This document shows positions 1 to 45,500 of a stretch of DNA of 64,000 bases, one piece after another (position 1 is the first letter of the stretch; every line of letters starts with the position of its first letter). Source of the DNA: Nectonema munidae. Taxonomy: Eukaryota; Nematomorpha; Nectonematoida; Nectonematidae. The stretch covers positions 248,001 to 312,000 of the forward strand of contig JAUIRK010000172.1 in the NCBI GenBank assembly GCA_030549495.1, read 5' to 3'. The notes below the pieces were generated by a model that saw only the letters and a list, made by a program, of their open reading frames with translations, searched no databases and was not told where the DNA came from. The position numbers and the translations under genes were made by a program.

Positions 1-930
1 TCACTTATCATTTTTTGTATTTATAACACACGATCCTTTTTGATTATTTTTAGTAAAAATCACATCTATAATTTATGCTTTTACTATTAAACTCTTTTGC
101 ATGTCATTTTGATTTTTTGTCATTAATCGTAGACATGACAATTTATAAACTTTCCTATCGTTTTACTATTATAACGTAAAACTATTTTTTAAATTGAAAA
201 TCAATAAATTTTGTTCTAGAAAACCACTTTTTCATCAGGATGTCAGTGAAATTCGATGATTTCTGAATGAAAATATCATAGTATTTCTGGATACATCAAC
301 TGTAAAAAAGGATGTAAAAATGGAATACTCAAGCTCTAAGTCATTAAATATTTTGTCAAAAATACTCCATCGGGATCATTGTAACTCGTGGCCGGCCAGA
401 TGCGGTCCGCGGCTCTCCTGTTTGGCACCCCTATTCTAGGATTTGGATTCAGAGACAATCTTAATGATGAAAACAGCCTATACTTCTTTTTAACCCTATG
501 AATAGAAAAAAGTGCACCTTTAATGCCAACGAGATGAATGCTTTATAATTAAGTTTCATATTATTTGTTATAACTTATAAGTTAAACAACGAGTTAACAG
601 TGAAAGTAATCAAAATAGGAACGTATTATCTGGAATTTGTTTTATTTCTTCTAGACACATTAACCCACTAACCTAAAATTTTGGTCTTCAAATTATTATC
701 AAGACACAATGAGTCAGCAGTGACCCAGGGAATAAATCGTCTACTTTAAGATACTCATTAACCTTAAAGGTAAAAATCATATCATTAACTAGATTTAAAA
801 TGAAATAAAGAAACTGCTTACAAAATCTCTTAAGGGCAAATTTGATGCGATTGATTCATCGATGAATTCTGCATGACTTGATATGAGTTATGAGCTTCTT
901 CTCATTTCACTTTTATTCGTTGAATGCTAG
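1..930. other. AT-rich intron or 5' flank, no gene seen
   Basis: No coding exon could be supported here. Around 390-430 there is a short GC-rich patch (gtggccggccagatgcggtc) that resembles the end of hAT-type non-autonomous elements, like the one at 57060-57090, but no matching second end was found. The region ends in a 3' splice-site-like tract (ctag) at 927-930 that opens the first visible exon of the NACHT-WD gene, so it is probably intron of that gene. Confidence 0.5.
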
Positions 931-34670
<33,740 letters not shown>

Positions 34671-34957
34671 AAATGTTCCACTCTCATTTCACCCACTTGT
34701 GTTTGAGGATTTCTAGAAGCAGTGAAGCGCAGCGTAACAAGAGACTTCGCTAAGTGGATAACTACTTCCCATTCATTATTTATAGTGTGCATGTTCTTAT
34801 TTTACCTATTGTTCGTACTTTATGATAAATATGAAATGTGTTTGAGACCAAAGCAATGTTGCTTGGACTTTCTTTATATAGATCCAAAGATGGTACGTGC
34901 AGTCTTTTTTGTTCTTTGAATAATTTTAGAAAATATTTATCAAAGTTTAATTTTTAA

Positions 34958-34963
34958 AATAAA
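34958..34963 (+). terminator. possible poly(A) signal of the NACHT-WD gene
   Basis: AATAAA 288 bases past the stop codon in an A/T-rich 3' flank. In sequence this AT-rich the hexamer is easily found by chance. Confidence 0.35.
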
Positions 34964-35164
34964 ATCAAAATTTGAAAAGGACAAGAATGTACTTTTGGAG
35001 TCTTTGCATTATTTTATAAATACGTTTTTTTTGAGTGAAACAATTTACACTTTAATAAAACCAAGTAGAAAATGGATCATTTGAAATAAATTACATTAAC
35101 ATTCATACAGTTCATTTAAAGTTGACAAATCCCTCCTCATCTGATTCTATAACATTTGTCTAAC

Positions 35165-35260
35165 CGAGTGGGTTTCAACCTTTTTTTACATTGCGATCTA
35201 TTTGTTGAACTTTCGAAACTTTGCAGCAGAAAAAGAGAAAATATCTGATAAGTAGGCTTA
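35165..35260 (+). mobile_element. hAT-type end, partial
   Basis: GAGTGGGTTTCAACCTTTTT followed by 'acattgcgatctatt' resembles a hAT left end of the CAGTGGTTCTCAACC type. No right end was recognised before the GC-rich element at 35.6 kb. Confidence 0.35.
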
Positions 35261-35609
35261 GCTATACATATTCTTAAAATGTTCTGAAAGTGGATTTTCT
35301 TTCTCTTTTAAAAATGGTAAAGCATCCGATCTTAGTTCAAATAAACCATAAATTCTTTCTTGAAATCCAAAATCAATGTATATTAGAAGTTCAATGTAAT
35401 GCGAAGTACCTTTAAAAAGTCGAATTAATTATCTGAATACGCCAGCGATACATTAGTTTCTGCTTGAGAATTCAATTCTAGCGTCTTGATTTCGCATATT
35501 TTATTATAGAAATAATGCAAGAAAATAATTTGTGGCCCTTGTATACCACTACCAGCAGAAGATAACATTCCTTGATTCATTTGAGTTTGGGCGTCCTGAT
35601 CTTAAGCAT

Positions 35610-38120
35610 AGTTTAATTATCCAAAACCGAGAATCAGGAGCAGGGCCCTCAACACATATTTTAAAATGAGATATCTTATTTTAATGCCTTTGGGACAATC
35701 TCCATGGCATTGATTAGTCTTTTTGCAGGATCTGCTGGTTTGAATCTGACGAGTCTCTTCTTGGTGATCTTTTCGAAGTGGCTCCAAATACTTTGGAGGA
35801 GGTCTTTCCAGGTCCTGGATTCCAAGAAGAGAGCGGCGTCCCAGATTGTGACTTGATGGGAGTGCGGCTTTGACCAGTGGCGCGACGGACCGTCTGTTCC
35901 AGCCAAAGGAGGAGGATTGCTTGGGTATCAGCGCTGCTTCCCATCTTCCTGACAGCCCCAATGGCTGTCATGGAGTCCGAAAGGATCTTTCGTCTTGGCC
36001 AGAGGAAGTGGGCGATCGTGATTGCGAGGAGCTCGAGATCGGAAATGTGCCAGCTGTTGTGTGCGACTGGGAGCGTCCAGGAGCCTTGGTTCGAGTGGAA
36101 ACCCAGTGCAGAGAGCGAGGCGTCGACGTAGACCAAGGAAAGTGGCGAGGAAACCTCCACCAGAGGCCAAGGAATCAGGATTGTGCTCATTAAATAAGGG
36201 AGCGCGAGCTGGACTAGCTTTGGGCGATTTCCAAGTTCTTCCCAATTGTAGAGCGCCGAGATGATCCTGAATTTGCCTGGGAGCGTGGCTGCGTAGTAAT
36301 CCAGGATCCCCATGATCTTCTGTTTCCACTTGGTGGGAACTTCTGGAGCGCGCTGTGCCAACAAAAAGGCGCACAGGGCTCGCAGAAGGGCCTCTTTCTT
36401 TGCCCCCGGGACACCCATCGTCCGGGTGCGAAGGTCGAGGTGGGCCCCGAGAAACTCGAGGGATTGGACCATTACGGTGATGTATTTGGCGTGGTTGATG
36501 ACTATCCCACATTTGTCTTCCAGGAAACTAGAGAGACGTGCCGATATGCGGGCCGTCAGTTCCGAGGACGACCCCAAGACCAAGAAATCGTCCAGATAAA
36601 GGACAAATCTGGTCTGTGATCGCCATGCCGGGGGAGGAGCTCCTTGAAGGTACCCAACAGTCTTGCCATGGTGGCTTGGAGAATGTCCGGACTAAAGCAA
36701 GCCCCCATGGGGAGGCGGGTGAAAAAACAGTCACGCCACGGGCGCTGGATACGTATGTCATAGAAGGCATCCTTCAGGTCGAGCCTTATAGCCCAGCGGA
36801 GGTGTGGCGCTATGTTCTTCAGTCGGTACGGAGCAGTGAGAGAGATTGGCTTTATTGGTGGTCTTGTTATTGGCTTTAGGGACCAGGAAACAGGGAGAAA
36901 TGATCCTGGGTTTGTTAGCGAGCTCCAGGACTCCCGTCCTGATGAGCTTGGGGAGGACCTCCCGGGAAAGAAAACCTTTCTGCTCGTTCGGGTGCCCCGA
37001 AAAGCGAGAAAAGGAGTGGAACGGGAGGCCTGAAATCAATCTGGGCCGATAACCTCTTGTTAAGATACTTACCGTAGGTATGTGTCGTAGGTCATGTGGC
37101 GGCTTGAAGGATCGCGCAGATACGGAGAATGACACGTTGTTCGGTAGGGCCTTGATCCGGGCGGAGGCGGAGTATGAGCGGAGCAGCCTGGCGCAGGAGG
37201 CCACATCGATAATTGATTGGATCTGGTCCTCCGTGGGGTCCGGGAACGGGTTGTCCTCCGGGTCGAAGGACAAAATCTGTGAGAAGATCTTCCAAATTTT
37301 TTTTGGGAACAACTTCTTGTGTTCTTCATAGAAGTCCAACAACGCCGCAGGGTGCGCTGGGATGAAGTAACGCTGGTCACCCACCGTGGCCGTGAGGGAC
37401 CCGTCTATTTGGAAGTACAGCGAAGGCTCTTCGCTTGGGGGGGGGGGGGACGGGAGTCGGAAAGAGGACGTTAAGCGGGGGAGGCAATGAGATCACTGGC
37501 TCCTCTGGGCGAACCCAGATAGGTTGACCTTCGGAGATCTCGATATGAGTCTGAATCAGCCGCGGCGGATGGGTCGCCTCGACTGGGCGGAGGGTGAAAC
37601 CACCGGTGAGGAGCGGACCAGAATAGGCTGGCCTTCAGATACCTTGATGAAAGACTGAACCAGTCTTCCAGGGGTAAGCACCAAAGAGCCTGCCATAAAG
37701 CCCAAATCCACCAGGAATCCGCCCTCGGGTACCCTGAAAGGGGGGGGGGGGGCTCCGCAGCGATGACCGGACCGGTCGGGCTCCTCGGGGGAGAAGTCGG
37801 CTGAGGAGGCGGAGAGTATGAGGGCGTTGGGGGGAATCCCCTTCGGGAGAGGGTATGCCCTGCATTTCCTCTTGTAATGGGGAAAGCGGGCGCCGGGAGG
37901 TGGAAGGAACTTTAGGAGCGGCTGTTCTCAGGACGAGGAGAGAGCATGGGCGTAAGGGGAACCCCCAGGCTGGAGGAGGAGGAGGAGTGGCTGTTCTCAG
38001 GAGGCCAGTCATGGTCCAACGGGAGCGGGAGAGGCGGAGGAGAGCGGTAGCGTTATTTTTGCTCTTCACCATGGTTGAGGGCAAAGAAAATGTTGCATTC
38101 ATCGCTAAAACGGCTATCTA
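35610..38120 (-). mobile_element. fossil GC-rich retroelement with reverse transcriptase and RNase H
   Basis: About 2.5 kb of DNA much richer in G+C than anything around it, with several poly-G tracts. On the minus strand, from high to low coordinates: a proline-rich leading part (about 38100-37640), a region ahead of the reverse transcriptase (about 37380-37080), reverse transcriptase pieces (I-S-P-C-F-L-V-P-K; L-E-F-L-G-A-H-L) and an RNase H piece (Y-V-D-A-S ... D-L-E-L-L-A), then a short tail. The parts lie in more than one frame, so the copy is broken in at least a few places. I see no integrase, no tyrosine recombinase and no terminal repeats. A DIRS-like lineage is my best guess, with low certainty. 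It is old enough to be inactive but has kept its base composition. Confidence 0.7.
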
Positions 38121-38929
38121 AGACATTTGGAGGTACTAAACTGAAGACATAATAATCAAAAAGATGAAAGAAACATATATACCTATGACAAATAATAATT
38201 TCTTACCCAAATCTTTTAAATAGAATACATTTATGAATTACTTATTCTTTTTTCACTCGCTTATTCCCCAAACTCTGAATTAATGTGATCTGTCATGAAT
38301 ATTCCCTGATTAGTTTCTGATGAAATATTCACAAGTGAAAACTGACACATGTCTCTAGTTTTGATAGGGGGGCAAACTTTAAAAAATACTAGTAAAATAC
38401 TACCATACAAGTCCCCTCTCCCCCTCTGGATCCGCCAGTGCTAAAAGCTACCATAGATACTGAGGGCAGGGTGAAAAATACTCAAGTTCTAACCTACTGC
38501 AGCTAAGTCGATCTGTTCTTTAAGATTTTTATGACAATTAGGAATAGCTAAGGATGTAAAACGTTTTTGTGTCAGTGTAGATCTTGGCTATTTTTATTTT
38601 TTTAGCAAGCGAAAATGATCTTTCTACGCCCCCTCCCTCCCTTCACTAAAAAATTAATTGTACAAAATTGGCTGAGTTTAAATTTCGTGACTCTTCCTAA
38701 ATTCGCTAGCTGCATCTTTTGATATCAATTTCATAGTAGTTGAATGACCCTTTTATGTCAAAACTGTCAATCAAAATCAAAAATTAAAATTTTTCAGCAA
38801 AATTTTAACCTTATAAATTAGGGTTTATATTATATACTACCTTGAAAATTTCTAATAATATTTGAACGCATAACACTATATATTTAATTTTTTCAATAAT
38901 CATGGCTACATTTTAGATCATGTCAATCA

Positions 38930-39590
38930 AAAAACATGCCTTCAAATTATACATAAAATATATGTGTTATACAAAATCGGCCATTCTGGTTTCATTTCTG
39001 AGCTTATTTTTTACATTTACGATTTGAAAATACATTTAAGTGTTTATCAAATTTACGGTTTACTTCTAAAAATTATCTCCAAAAACATTCCTTCAAATTT
39101 TACATGAAATATATATTTTCATACCAAATCGATCATGCTGGTTTCATTTCTAAACTCAGTTTTCACATTTAGAGGTTTTAAAATATCTCTCAGTGTCAAT
39201 CAAATTTGCGGTTTACTTCTAAAAACTATTTCCAAAAATATTTTCTCTAATTTTACGTGAAATATAATTTTTTATACCAAATTTACCATACCAGTTTTAT
39301 TTCTAAAATCCGTTTTTTCATTTAGAGGTTTTAAAATATCTGAAAGTGTCAATCAAATGTTCAATTTACGTCTAATATCAACAAATATTTTTGAAATTTA
39401 AATAAAATATCTATTTTTATGCAAAATGGAAGATCCTGGTTTCATTTTTGGAATCAGGTTTGACATTTATGGTTTTAAAATATCTGAAAGCTTCAATCAG
39501 ATTTGAGATTTGCTTCTATATTACTGTCTTCAAAATTTTCAAATAAATAAAATATGTTTTTATACCAAATCGATTATGCTTATGACTGAA
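38930..39590. repeat. ~150 bp tandem array, four to five copies
   Basis: The phrase 'CTGGTTTCATTTCT' recurs at about 38986, 39138, 39290 and 39436 (spacings 152, 152, 146), each followed by 'TTTAGAGGTTTTAAAATATC', 'GTGTCAATCAAATTTGCGG' and 'TTTATACCAAATCGA'. Copies differ at perhaps one base in five. The array is satellite-like and has no coding potential. Confidence 0.85.
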
Positions 39591-40019
39591 AATCAGTTCT
39601 GTAAAAATTTTTCAAAAAATCGTTTTATATTTAAAATATACTTTTTTTTTTGTTTATTTTGGCTTATAATACTTTTCTCAATCATCTTGAGTATTATAAA
39701 ATCTTTTGAAGATTAGTATGAGCGAAGGAAGCAATAGAGGAAAAATCTGTTCAAAAAAATCCTTACAAGTTTTTTCAAACACACATCAGAAAGGATCATC
39801 ATAGAATGAATAGCAAAATTACATACTGTAAAGTATAGAAGATATGACGTAGAGTCTACCAGCCGATAACGAATTTGTTGCCAAAAAGATGGAGGTTTTA
39901 TCGAGATACATAATTTACTGACAAATGAAATATTTTGAGTGAATTAAACAAAATTGGTTTATTAAATTAATTAAAAAATAATTATCAGAGAAATAGTGCT
40001 AGTAGTAGTTATTTTGAAA

Positions 40020-40104
40020 TTTATATATTTTGCATTGATTTACAGGTTAATCGATTTTTTACAGGTTTTATTGATTTCATTAAAATGAACATAACCATTA
40101 AATT
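40020..40104. repeat. isolated left half of the 145-bp repeat unit
   Basis: 'AATCGATTTTTTACAGGTTT ... AATGAACATAACCATTAAAT' matches the unit tandemly repeated at 44845-45500. It ends where the Tigger element begins; the right half of the unit resumes at 42258. Confidence 0.8.
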
Positions 40105-42257
40105 CTGTCAAACCTCCGAATAGTGAATACATCCAGTTAGTGAACGTTTTTTCCTGGTCCCAAAATTCGCCTATATTTTAACATTGCAAATTTTAGGTTT
40201 TTTTTTTCTGATTAGTGAACCACTCTCTACTGTGAACAGTGAACATTTTTCTCGGTCCCAAATATCAAATTTTAATACAAATGACACTCTATTTAGTGAA
40301 CATACATTTTGTTCACTCAGCCATATCACACAATAAGAAATCACAGCCCTCTATTTGTAATTTAACAAAAAGATATTTTTCACTTCCAGCACCTGGTCCA
40401 TTTCATATTTGGCTGAATCTTTTGTGTCTGATTATAAATTTATTTTAATTATCTTTCTATTTGTAAAATTTCTTTCTTTGTGTGTTGCAGAATTATATGA
40501 ATTAGGAAAATTCTCAAATCGCATAAATATTTTACAATGGAAAACAAATCTTCTTCGAATATTGAAAAGGCCCATGACGTCCAAGAGAAAAAATTTGAAA
40601 AATTAGGAATTTTGAAGGCAGCAGAAAATAACAGCCAAAGAAATGTTGCTCAAACTTATGGAATATCTGTCGGTCCAGTCAACAATATTCTAAAACGTAA
40701 AAGGGGAATTTTAGAGCATGCTGAAGAAAACTGCAATCCTGAGACAAAAAGACTGCGAATCTGTAAAAATGAAGAACTAAACAGTAAAGTGTGGCAGTGG
40801 TTTGTCGCAAAAAGATCCAAAGGCTATCCTATATCTGGTCCATTGGTTCAAGCTCAGGCTCTGAAATTTGCTGACCAACATGGCAGAACAGAATTCAAAG
40901 CATCAAATGGATGGTTGTAGGAGTTCCGCGTTCTTTATAACATCAGGTTCAAAAAGTTGTGTGGTAAAAGTGCTGGTGTTGATGCTGAAACCGTAACAAT
41001 GTGGAAGCAGCGACTTTCCTCACTCATTGATAACTATAGTGCTGATGACATCTACAACTGCGACAAAACAGGACTCTTCTTTAAAGCCATGCCAGACAAG
41101 TCACTCTTAATGTCTCAAAAATTAGCACATGGCAACAAAGTCTCCAAAGATAGACTCACACTGTTGCTGGGCGCAAACATGAGTGGCACAAATAAATTGA
41201 AACCCCTTGTAATCAGCAAAAGTGAAAAACCACGTTGTTTCAAACATAAAGATAAGTCTAAGTTACCTGTGACCTGGAGACATAGTAAAAAAGGGTGGAT
41301 GAATTCTCTTCTGTTTGAAGATTGGTTAAAAGACCTCAACAAGTCAATGAAATTCCAAAAGCGAAAGATTATTTTGTTCATCGACAATGCTCCAAGTCAT
41401 CCTAAAGTAGAAATGTCAAACATAACCGTTGTTTCTTTCCAGCAAACTGTACTAGTGAGCTCCAACCAATGGATCAAAGAAGCAGTGAAGTGTGGTTATC
41501 GAAAAAGAATATTACAGAAAGTTCTCCTCATCATGGAATCTTCTGCAAATGCAAGTGATTTTGTCAAATCCATTACGGTCTTTAATGCTATTTATTGGAT
41601 GGCTCAAGCCTGAAAAGATGTGACACAGAGCTGCATCCAGAAGTGTTTTCAGCGTTCAGATTTCTTTTTTGAAAGATCCACTACTGATGAGATAGAGGAC
41701 AACATTGATGATCTTCAACCTCTCGTAAATCTCACTGCCAAGCAAAGTCAAACAGAACCTATCTCTGCTGAGGATTATGCAGATATTGAACATTATGAAA
41801 TTATGCATGTTGGTAATTCTGATGATTGGGAGCAGGAAATCGTTTCCTCCTCATACTCTGAGCGTGATATTGAGTCAACTGAGGACATTGTCAGTGAGAT
41901 AGTCAAGGCGTCTCAAGCAGCAATCTTACAAGCTTTGGATACACTTATAGCTGCAGCTTCTGGTGACAGTAAAGTTTTGGACATGCTACTCAGAAACAGA
42001 CTTACGTCATTAAAGCAATCTACATTGAACGACTTTTTCAAGAGTTCCGATTCACAATGCAACAAACAATGAACATTTTTATTTGACACATTTAATTTGT
42101 ATAAAGATTGTGTACATATTTTTTTCTGATAAAAATTTTATTTCATGTCCTTAACAATAAATCTGTGATTAATTTCATACATATTTTGATGTTTTATCAT
42201 CTTTCAGCATAATTTCTGATTAGTCCCAAAGATGTTCAGTAATGGGAGGTTTGACTG
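40105..42257 (+). mobile_element. Tigger/pogo DNA transposon, 2.15 kb
   Basis: Terminal inverted repeats: left CTGTCAAACCTCCGAATAGT, right inverse AATGGGAGGTTTGACTG, followed on the right by TA. Encodes a CENP-B/Jerky-like transposase in three open blocks on the plus strand. Both flanks belong to one unit of the 145-bp repeat, so the insertion site is known almost to the base. Confidence 0.9.
40537..42072 (+). pseudogene. Tigger/Jerky-like transposase, broken
   Basis: Begins MENKSSSNIEKAHDVQEKK. Residues about 20-60 form a psq/CENP-B-type helix-turn-helix (FEKLGILKAAENNSQRNVA, YGISVGPVNNILK). Residues about 85-127 form the second, CENPB-type domain (VWQWFVAKRSKGYPISG) and end at a TAG (40918). 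The DDE_1 domain follows: DDIYNCDKTGLFFKAMP (first Asp), KIILFIDNAPSHP (second Asp). The third Asp motif QPMDQ is present only in another frame (FPANCTSELQPMDQ at about 41440), so there is a frame change on each side of it. A TGA lies at 41611, and the C-terminal tail continues to a stop at 42070-42072. The lineage is widespread in animals, and this copy cannot make a whole protein. Confidence 0.9.
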
Positions 42258-42870
42258 TACTTGAAAATGGGTATATATTAGGGACTAGTTTGGCAAAATT
42301 TTATACTGTAAAGTCCACATCTTGATGTCGCGCAAAGCTACAGAAGTCAGTACCTATACAGAAGTTATGGGGGCATAACATGTCGTTCACTCCTGTCTTG
42401 TACAGCAGTTAGTTGTTCATCTTTGTGAAGTGACAAAGGATTTTAAGGGATTGTATTTATCATTATTCATTAAAATTTCAAAAATTTATTAATACATATA
42501 GAAGTATACCACTACTACAACGAATTATTAAATACATCTTACGTCGTGAATGCCATGTTTGTTGACTACACCATATTATCTAATCGATAAGTTGGTGTTT
42601 CCTATTATTCACTGTATTTTATATTTTTGATTATTTTGATAAATTTGTTCAATATTATGTGATAAATCTCTCATGTTATGAATATTATAGGAAATAATCT
42701 CCATCAATTTTCTAACATAAATACATTAGTTTGCCATTATTAATCGAGATTCAACGTTTCCTGTCATAGCAGTTCAAAGAAAATAGACCCTGCTTTTAGA
42801 TAAACTATAATAAAACAGATACTTAAGTGTTTGTTGTTTGCACTCCTTTTTGATCCTCTGATTCTATTCA
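42258..42870. other. AT-rich spacer, no gene seen
   Basis: The first 30 bases are the right half of the 145-bp repeat unit interrupted by the Tigger element (ACTTGAAAATGGGTATATAT). The remainder has no recognisable coding or repeat structure. It probably includes the unrecognised left flank of the transposase-like gene that follows. Confidence 0.6.
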
Positions 42871-42871
42871 A

Positions 42872-44740
42872 ATGTCTGAGTTGCGGTCAAAGAATACTCT
42901 CTGGCTGGTTGACGGATTAGCAACGAACGAGTTACCGCCAAACTTGCTTCCCCTCGCTCCAGAAGTTTTGAGGGTTTTGGAATGGCATGTCAAGAGGAAT
43001 CCCAGAGACTTGACTAAGGCCATACGAGAAACCACTCTAAAAAATCAAGAAAAATGGGAAAAGGCCAATTTTCCAACAAAAGATTATTGTTACATCCTCA
43101 AAAAATGAAGAAGCTACACGATGAGTACACGGCCTTCAAGAAATCCAAATCCCGAGAATCTGGGAAAGCAGTGGAGAACCGAAAGTCTTTTCAGGTCAAG
43201 CTAAAACAATTGCTTGACATAGCTCATCAGGGTGCAATGTAGATGATGATAATTAAAAAAGATCGGGGACCAAAATTGGGCTAGTAAAGAGGAAAGGAAA
43301 AGGAAACGAATTATGACAGAGACGAAGAGATTGCGAAGAGAAAAAGAGGCATACGAGGAGAGATTTTCAAAAACTAAGTATGAATCGTCGTCGTCTTTTT
43401 CATCGAGTCCCATAGTTGAAAATCCATAAAATCTCCAGACAAAAAATGTTGCAGAAGTAGGAAAGCCGCCGTCATTAATCCAGAAGTCGCTGCAGTTCTT
43501 GATCGAAGTCGGGAGCAGTCGAGGAGCAATGACGGTATTTCTTCCATTCGCCTCCGTCCTGGGGTCAAACGTGAAAGAACTCAGTCTAAGTTCTAGCACA
43601 ACCCACAGACATCGCAGTAAACATCGTGAAGAAAGCCGCTGAAATAAAGGAGTCTTTCTCTCCTGTTCCCCTGGCTGTCCACTGGGATGGAAAGTTGATG
43701 CTTGTACTTACTAATGGAGAAGTAGTGGATCGCATTCCTATTCTTGTTTCTGAAGAAAGAGTTCTCAAGCTGCTTGCTGCTTCGGTCACCGATGGTAAAG
43801 CTGAGCTGACAGCCACCAGAATTATTAACGTCATCAAGGAATGAAACCTTCAAGAGAGGATTGCAGTGCTTTGCTTCAACACGACTGCCACTAACATCGG
43901 TCGCAAAGGCGGTGTCTGTCTGCGTCTTCAGCAGATCCTTAGACGTGATCTCTTGGGTCTAGCTTGTAGACATCATGTTTTGGAGCTTCTACTAAAAGCG
44001 GTCTTTTCTTCATTGGTTCCAGAGGTGACACGTAGCCCTGATACCACAATTTTTCAACAATTCAAAGAGTGTTGGCCTTCTCTGGATAAAACAAACTATC
44101 AGACAGCCGAAGATGCAATTCCAGTTACATTGTGGGCTACTAATGTCCTCAATTTTTGCCGATGTCAGCTGCACTTTAATCATCCACGCGACGACTACAG
44201 AGAGCTTCTTGAGTTGTTCATTATCTTTCTTGGAGAGGTGCCACATGGTCGCGAAAGCATCACTTTTCGAAAACCCAGGGCTTTAAATCGAGCACGATGG
44301 ATGGCTCAGGCCATATATAGCTTGAAGATGTGGATCTTCTTTCCCCAGTTCTCTCAGCATCGACTTAAAAGACCCTCTTCTTCCCGTGTAGCACAATCAG
44401 ATATTCTGGAGAATTTAAGTGATTTCTGCATTTTTATCGCCAAGCATTACGTTCGTGCCTGGTTCTTGACACGTTCAGCTGTCAGTGCTCCCCGTCATGA
44501 TATCGCCCTTTTCAACGCTCTGGAAAAAGGAGACAACATATCGACACCAGTTTTTTTGACGAGGATCCAGCAAAATGGAAGGATAACTCTTCTTATCAAG
44601 CTGGACTCTAACGAGTAGAGGGACTGGTTATGACCAACGATGCAGCAGAGCGTGGAGTGGCTCTTAAAGAATTCCCGTCGGGCCAAATCCTGCCTTATGA
44701 AAAAGTTGAAATGAATTGCGCGACATTATACCATTGGCCT
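42872..44740 (+). pseudogene. poorly characterised transposase-like family, main copy
   Basis: I recognise this as a protein family present in many copies in arthropod and other invertebrate genomes, usually annotated 'uncharacterized'. Parts on the plus strand: LHDEYTAFKKSKSRESGKAV and QLLDIAHQGA (42872-43240), STTHRHRSKHREE (about 43590-43630), VPLAVHWDGKLMLVL (43626-43844), then VLCFNTTATNIG, LACRHHVLELLLKAVFSSL and FQQFKECWPSLDKTNYQ (43866-44618), and a tail to about 44740. Copy number and style suggest a DNA-transposon transposase, but I know of no proven activity. The usual D of C-F/C-D-T-T-A-S-N is N here. Several frame breaks separate the parts, so it is inactive. No terminal repeats were found. 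Confidence 0.65.
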
Positions 44741-44844
44741 CTTCAAATTTTTTATATTTGATTTTTTATTAAAAAAGAACAAAATAAAAGGTTGCTTACA
44801 ATTTTCAGTTGAATTAAAATTTTTCCCCTATAATTGTAAAACAC

Positions 44845-45500
44845 CCTAGTATATATGTATAAAAAACTTTTTATAAGAATAGAATTTTTAATTTTGACAT
44901 AAAACAGCGTATTTGAAAATGAGTATATATGTGTAAAAAACTTTATATAATTATTTGGATAAAATGTTTCTTTTTTAGATAAATCAATTTTTTCACAGTA
45001 TTTTCATAAAAAATGAATATCACCACTGAATTCAGCATGCTTGAAATGGGTATATATGTGTAAAAAACTTTATATAATTAATTAGATAAAAAGTTCCTTT
45101 TTGAGGAGATAAGCTGTCATATATAAATCAATTTTTTGATAGGTTTGATTGATTTTCATAAAAATGAACATCACCAATGAATTCAGCGTACTTGAAAATG
45201 GATATATATGTGTAAAAATCTTTATATAATTATTTAAATAAAAAGTTCTTTTTTGAGATGAGCTGTCAAATATAAATTAATTTTTTGACAAGTTTGATAA
45301 AAAATGAATATCACCACTGAATAATACAGCATACTTGAAAATGGGTATATATGTGTAAAAAACTTTATATAATTATTTAGATAAAGTTTCTTTTTGAGAT
45401 GAGCTGTCATATGTAAATCAATTTTTGTTAGGTTTGATTGATTTTGATTAAAAATTTACATCACCTCTGAATTCAGCATAGTTGAAATATATGTCATTAA
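44845..45500. repeat. ~145 bp tandem array, about five copies
   Basis: Landmark 'GC(A/G)TACTTGAAAATGGGTA' recurs at 44907, 45035, 45186, 45329 and 45476 (spacings 128-151). Each unit continues 'TATATGTGTAAAAAACTTTA', 'GAGATGAGCTGTCATATATA', 'GGTTTGATTGATTTTCATAA' and 'AATGAACATCACCACTGAAT'. One more, interrupted, unit flanks the Tigger element at 40.0-42.3 kb. Confidence 0.9.

Noticed and set aside
35870-36600. Several plus-strand frames over the GC-rich element
   Set aside because: They are shadows opposite the minus-strand reverse transcriptase and RNase H pieces; GC-rich DNA has few stops.
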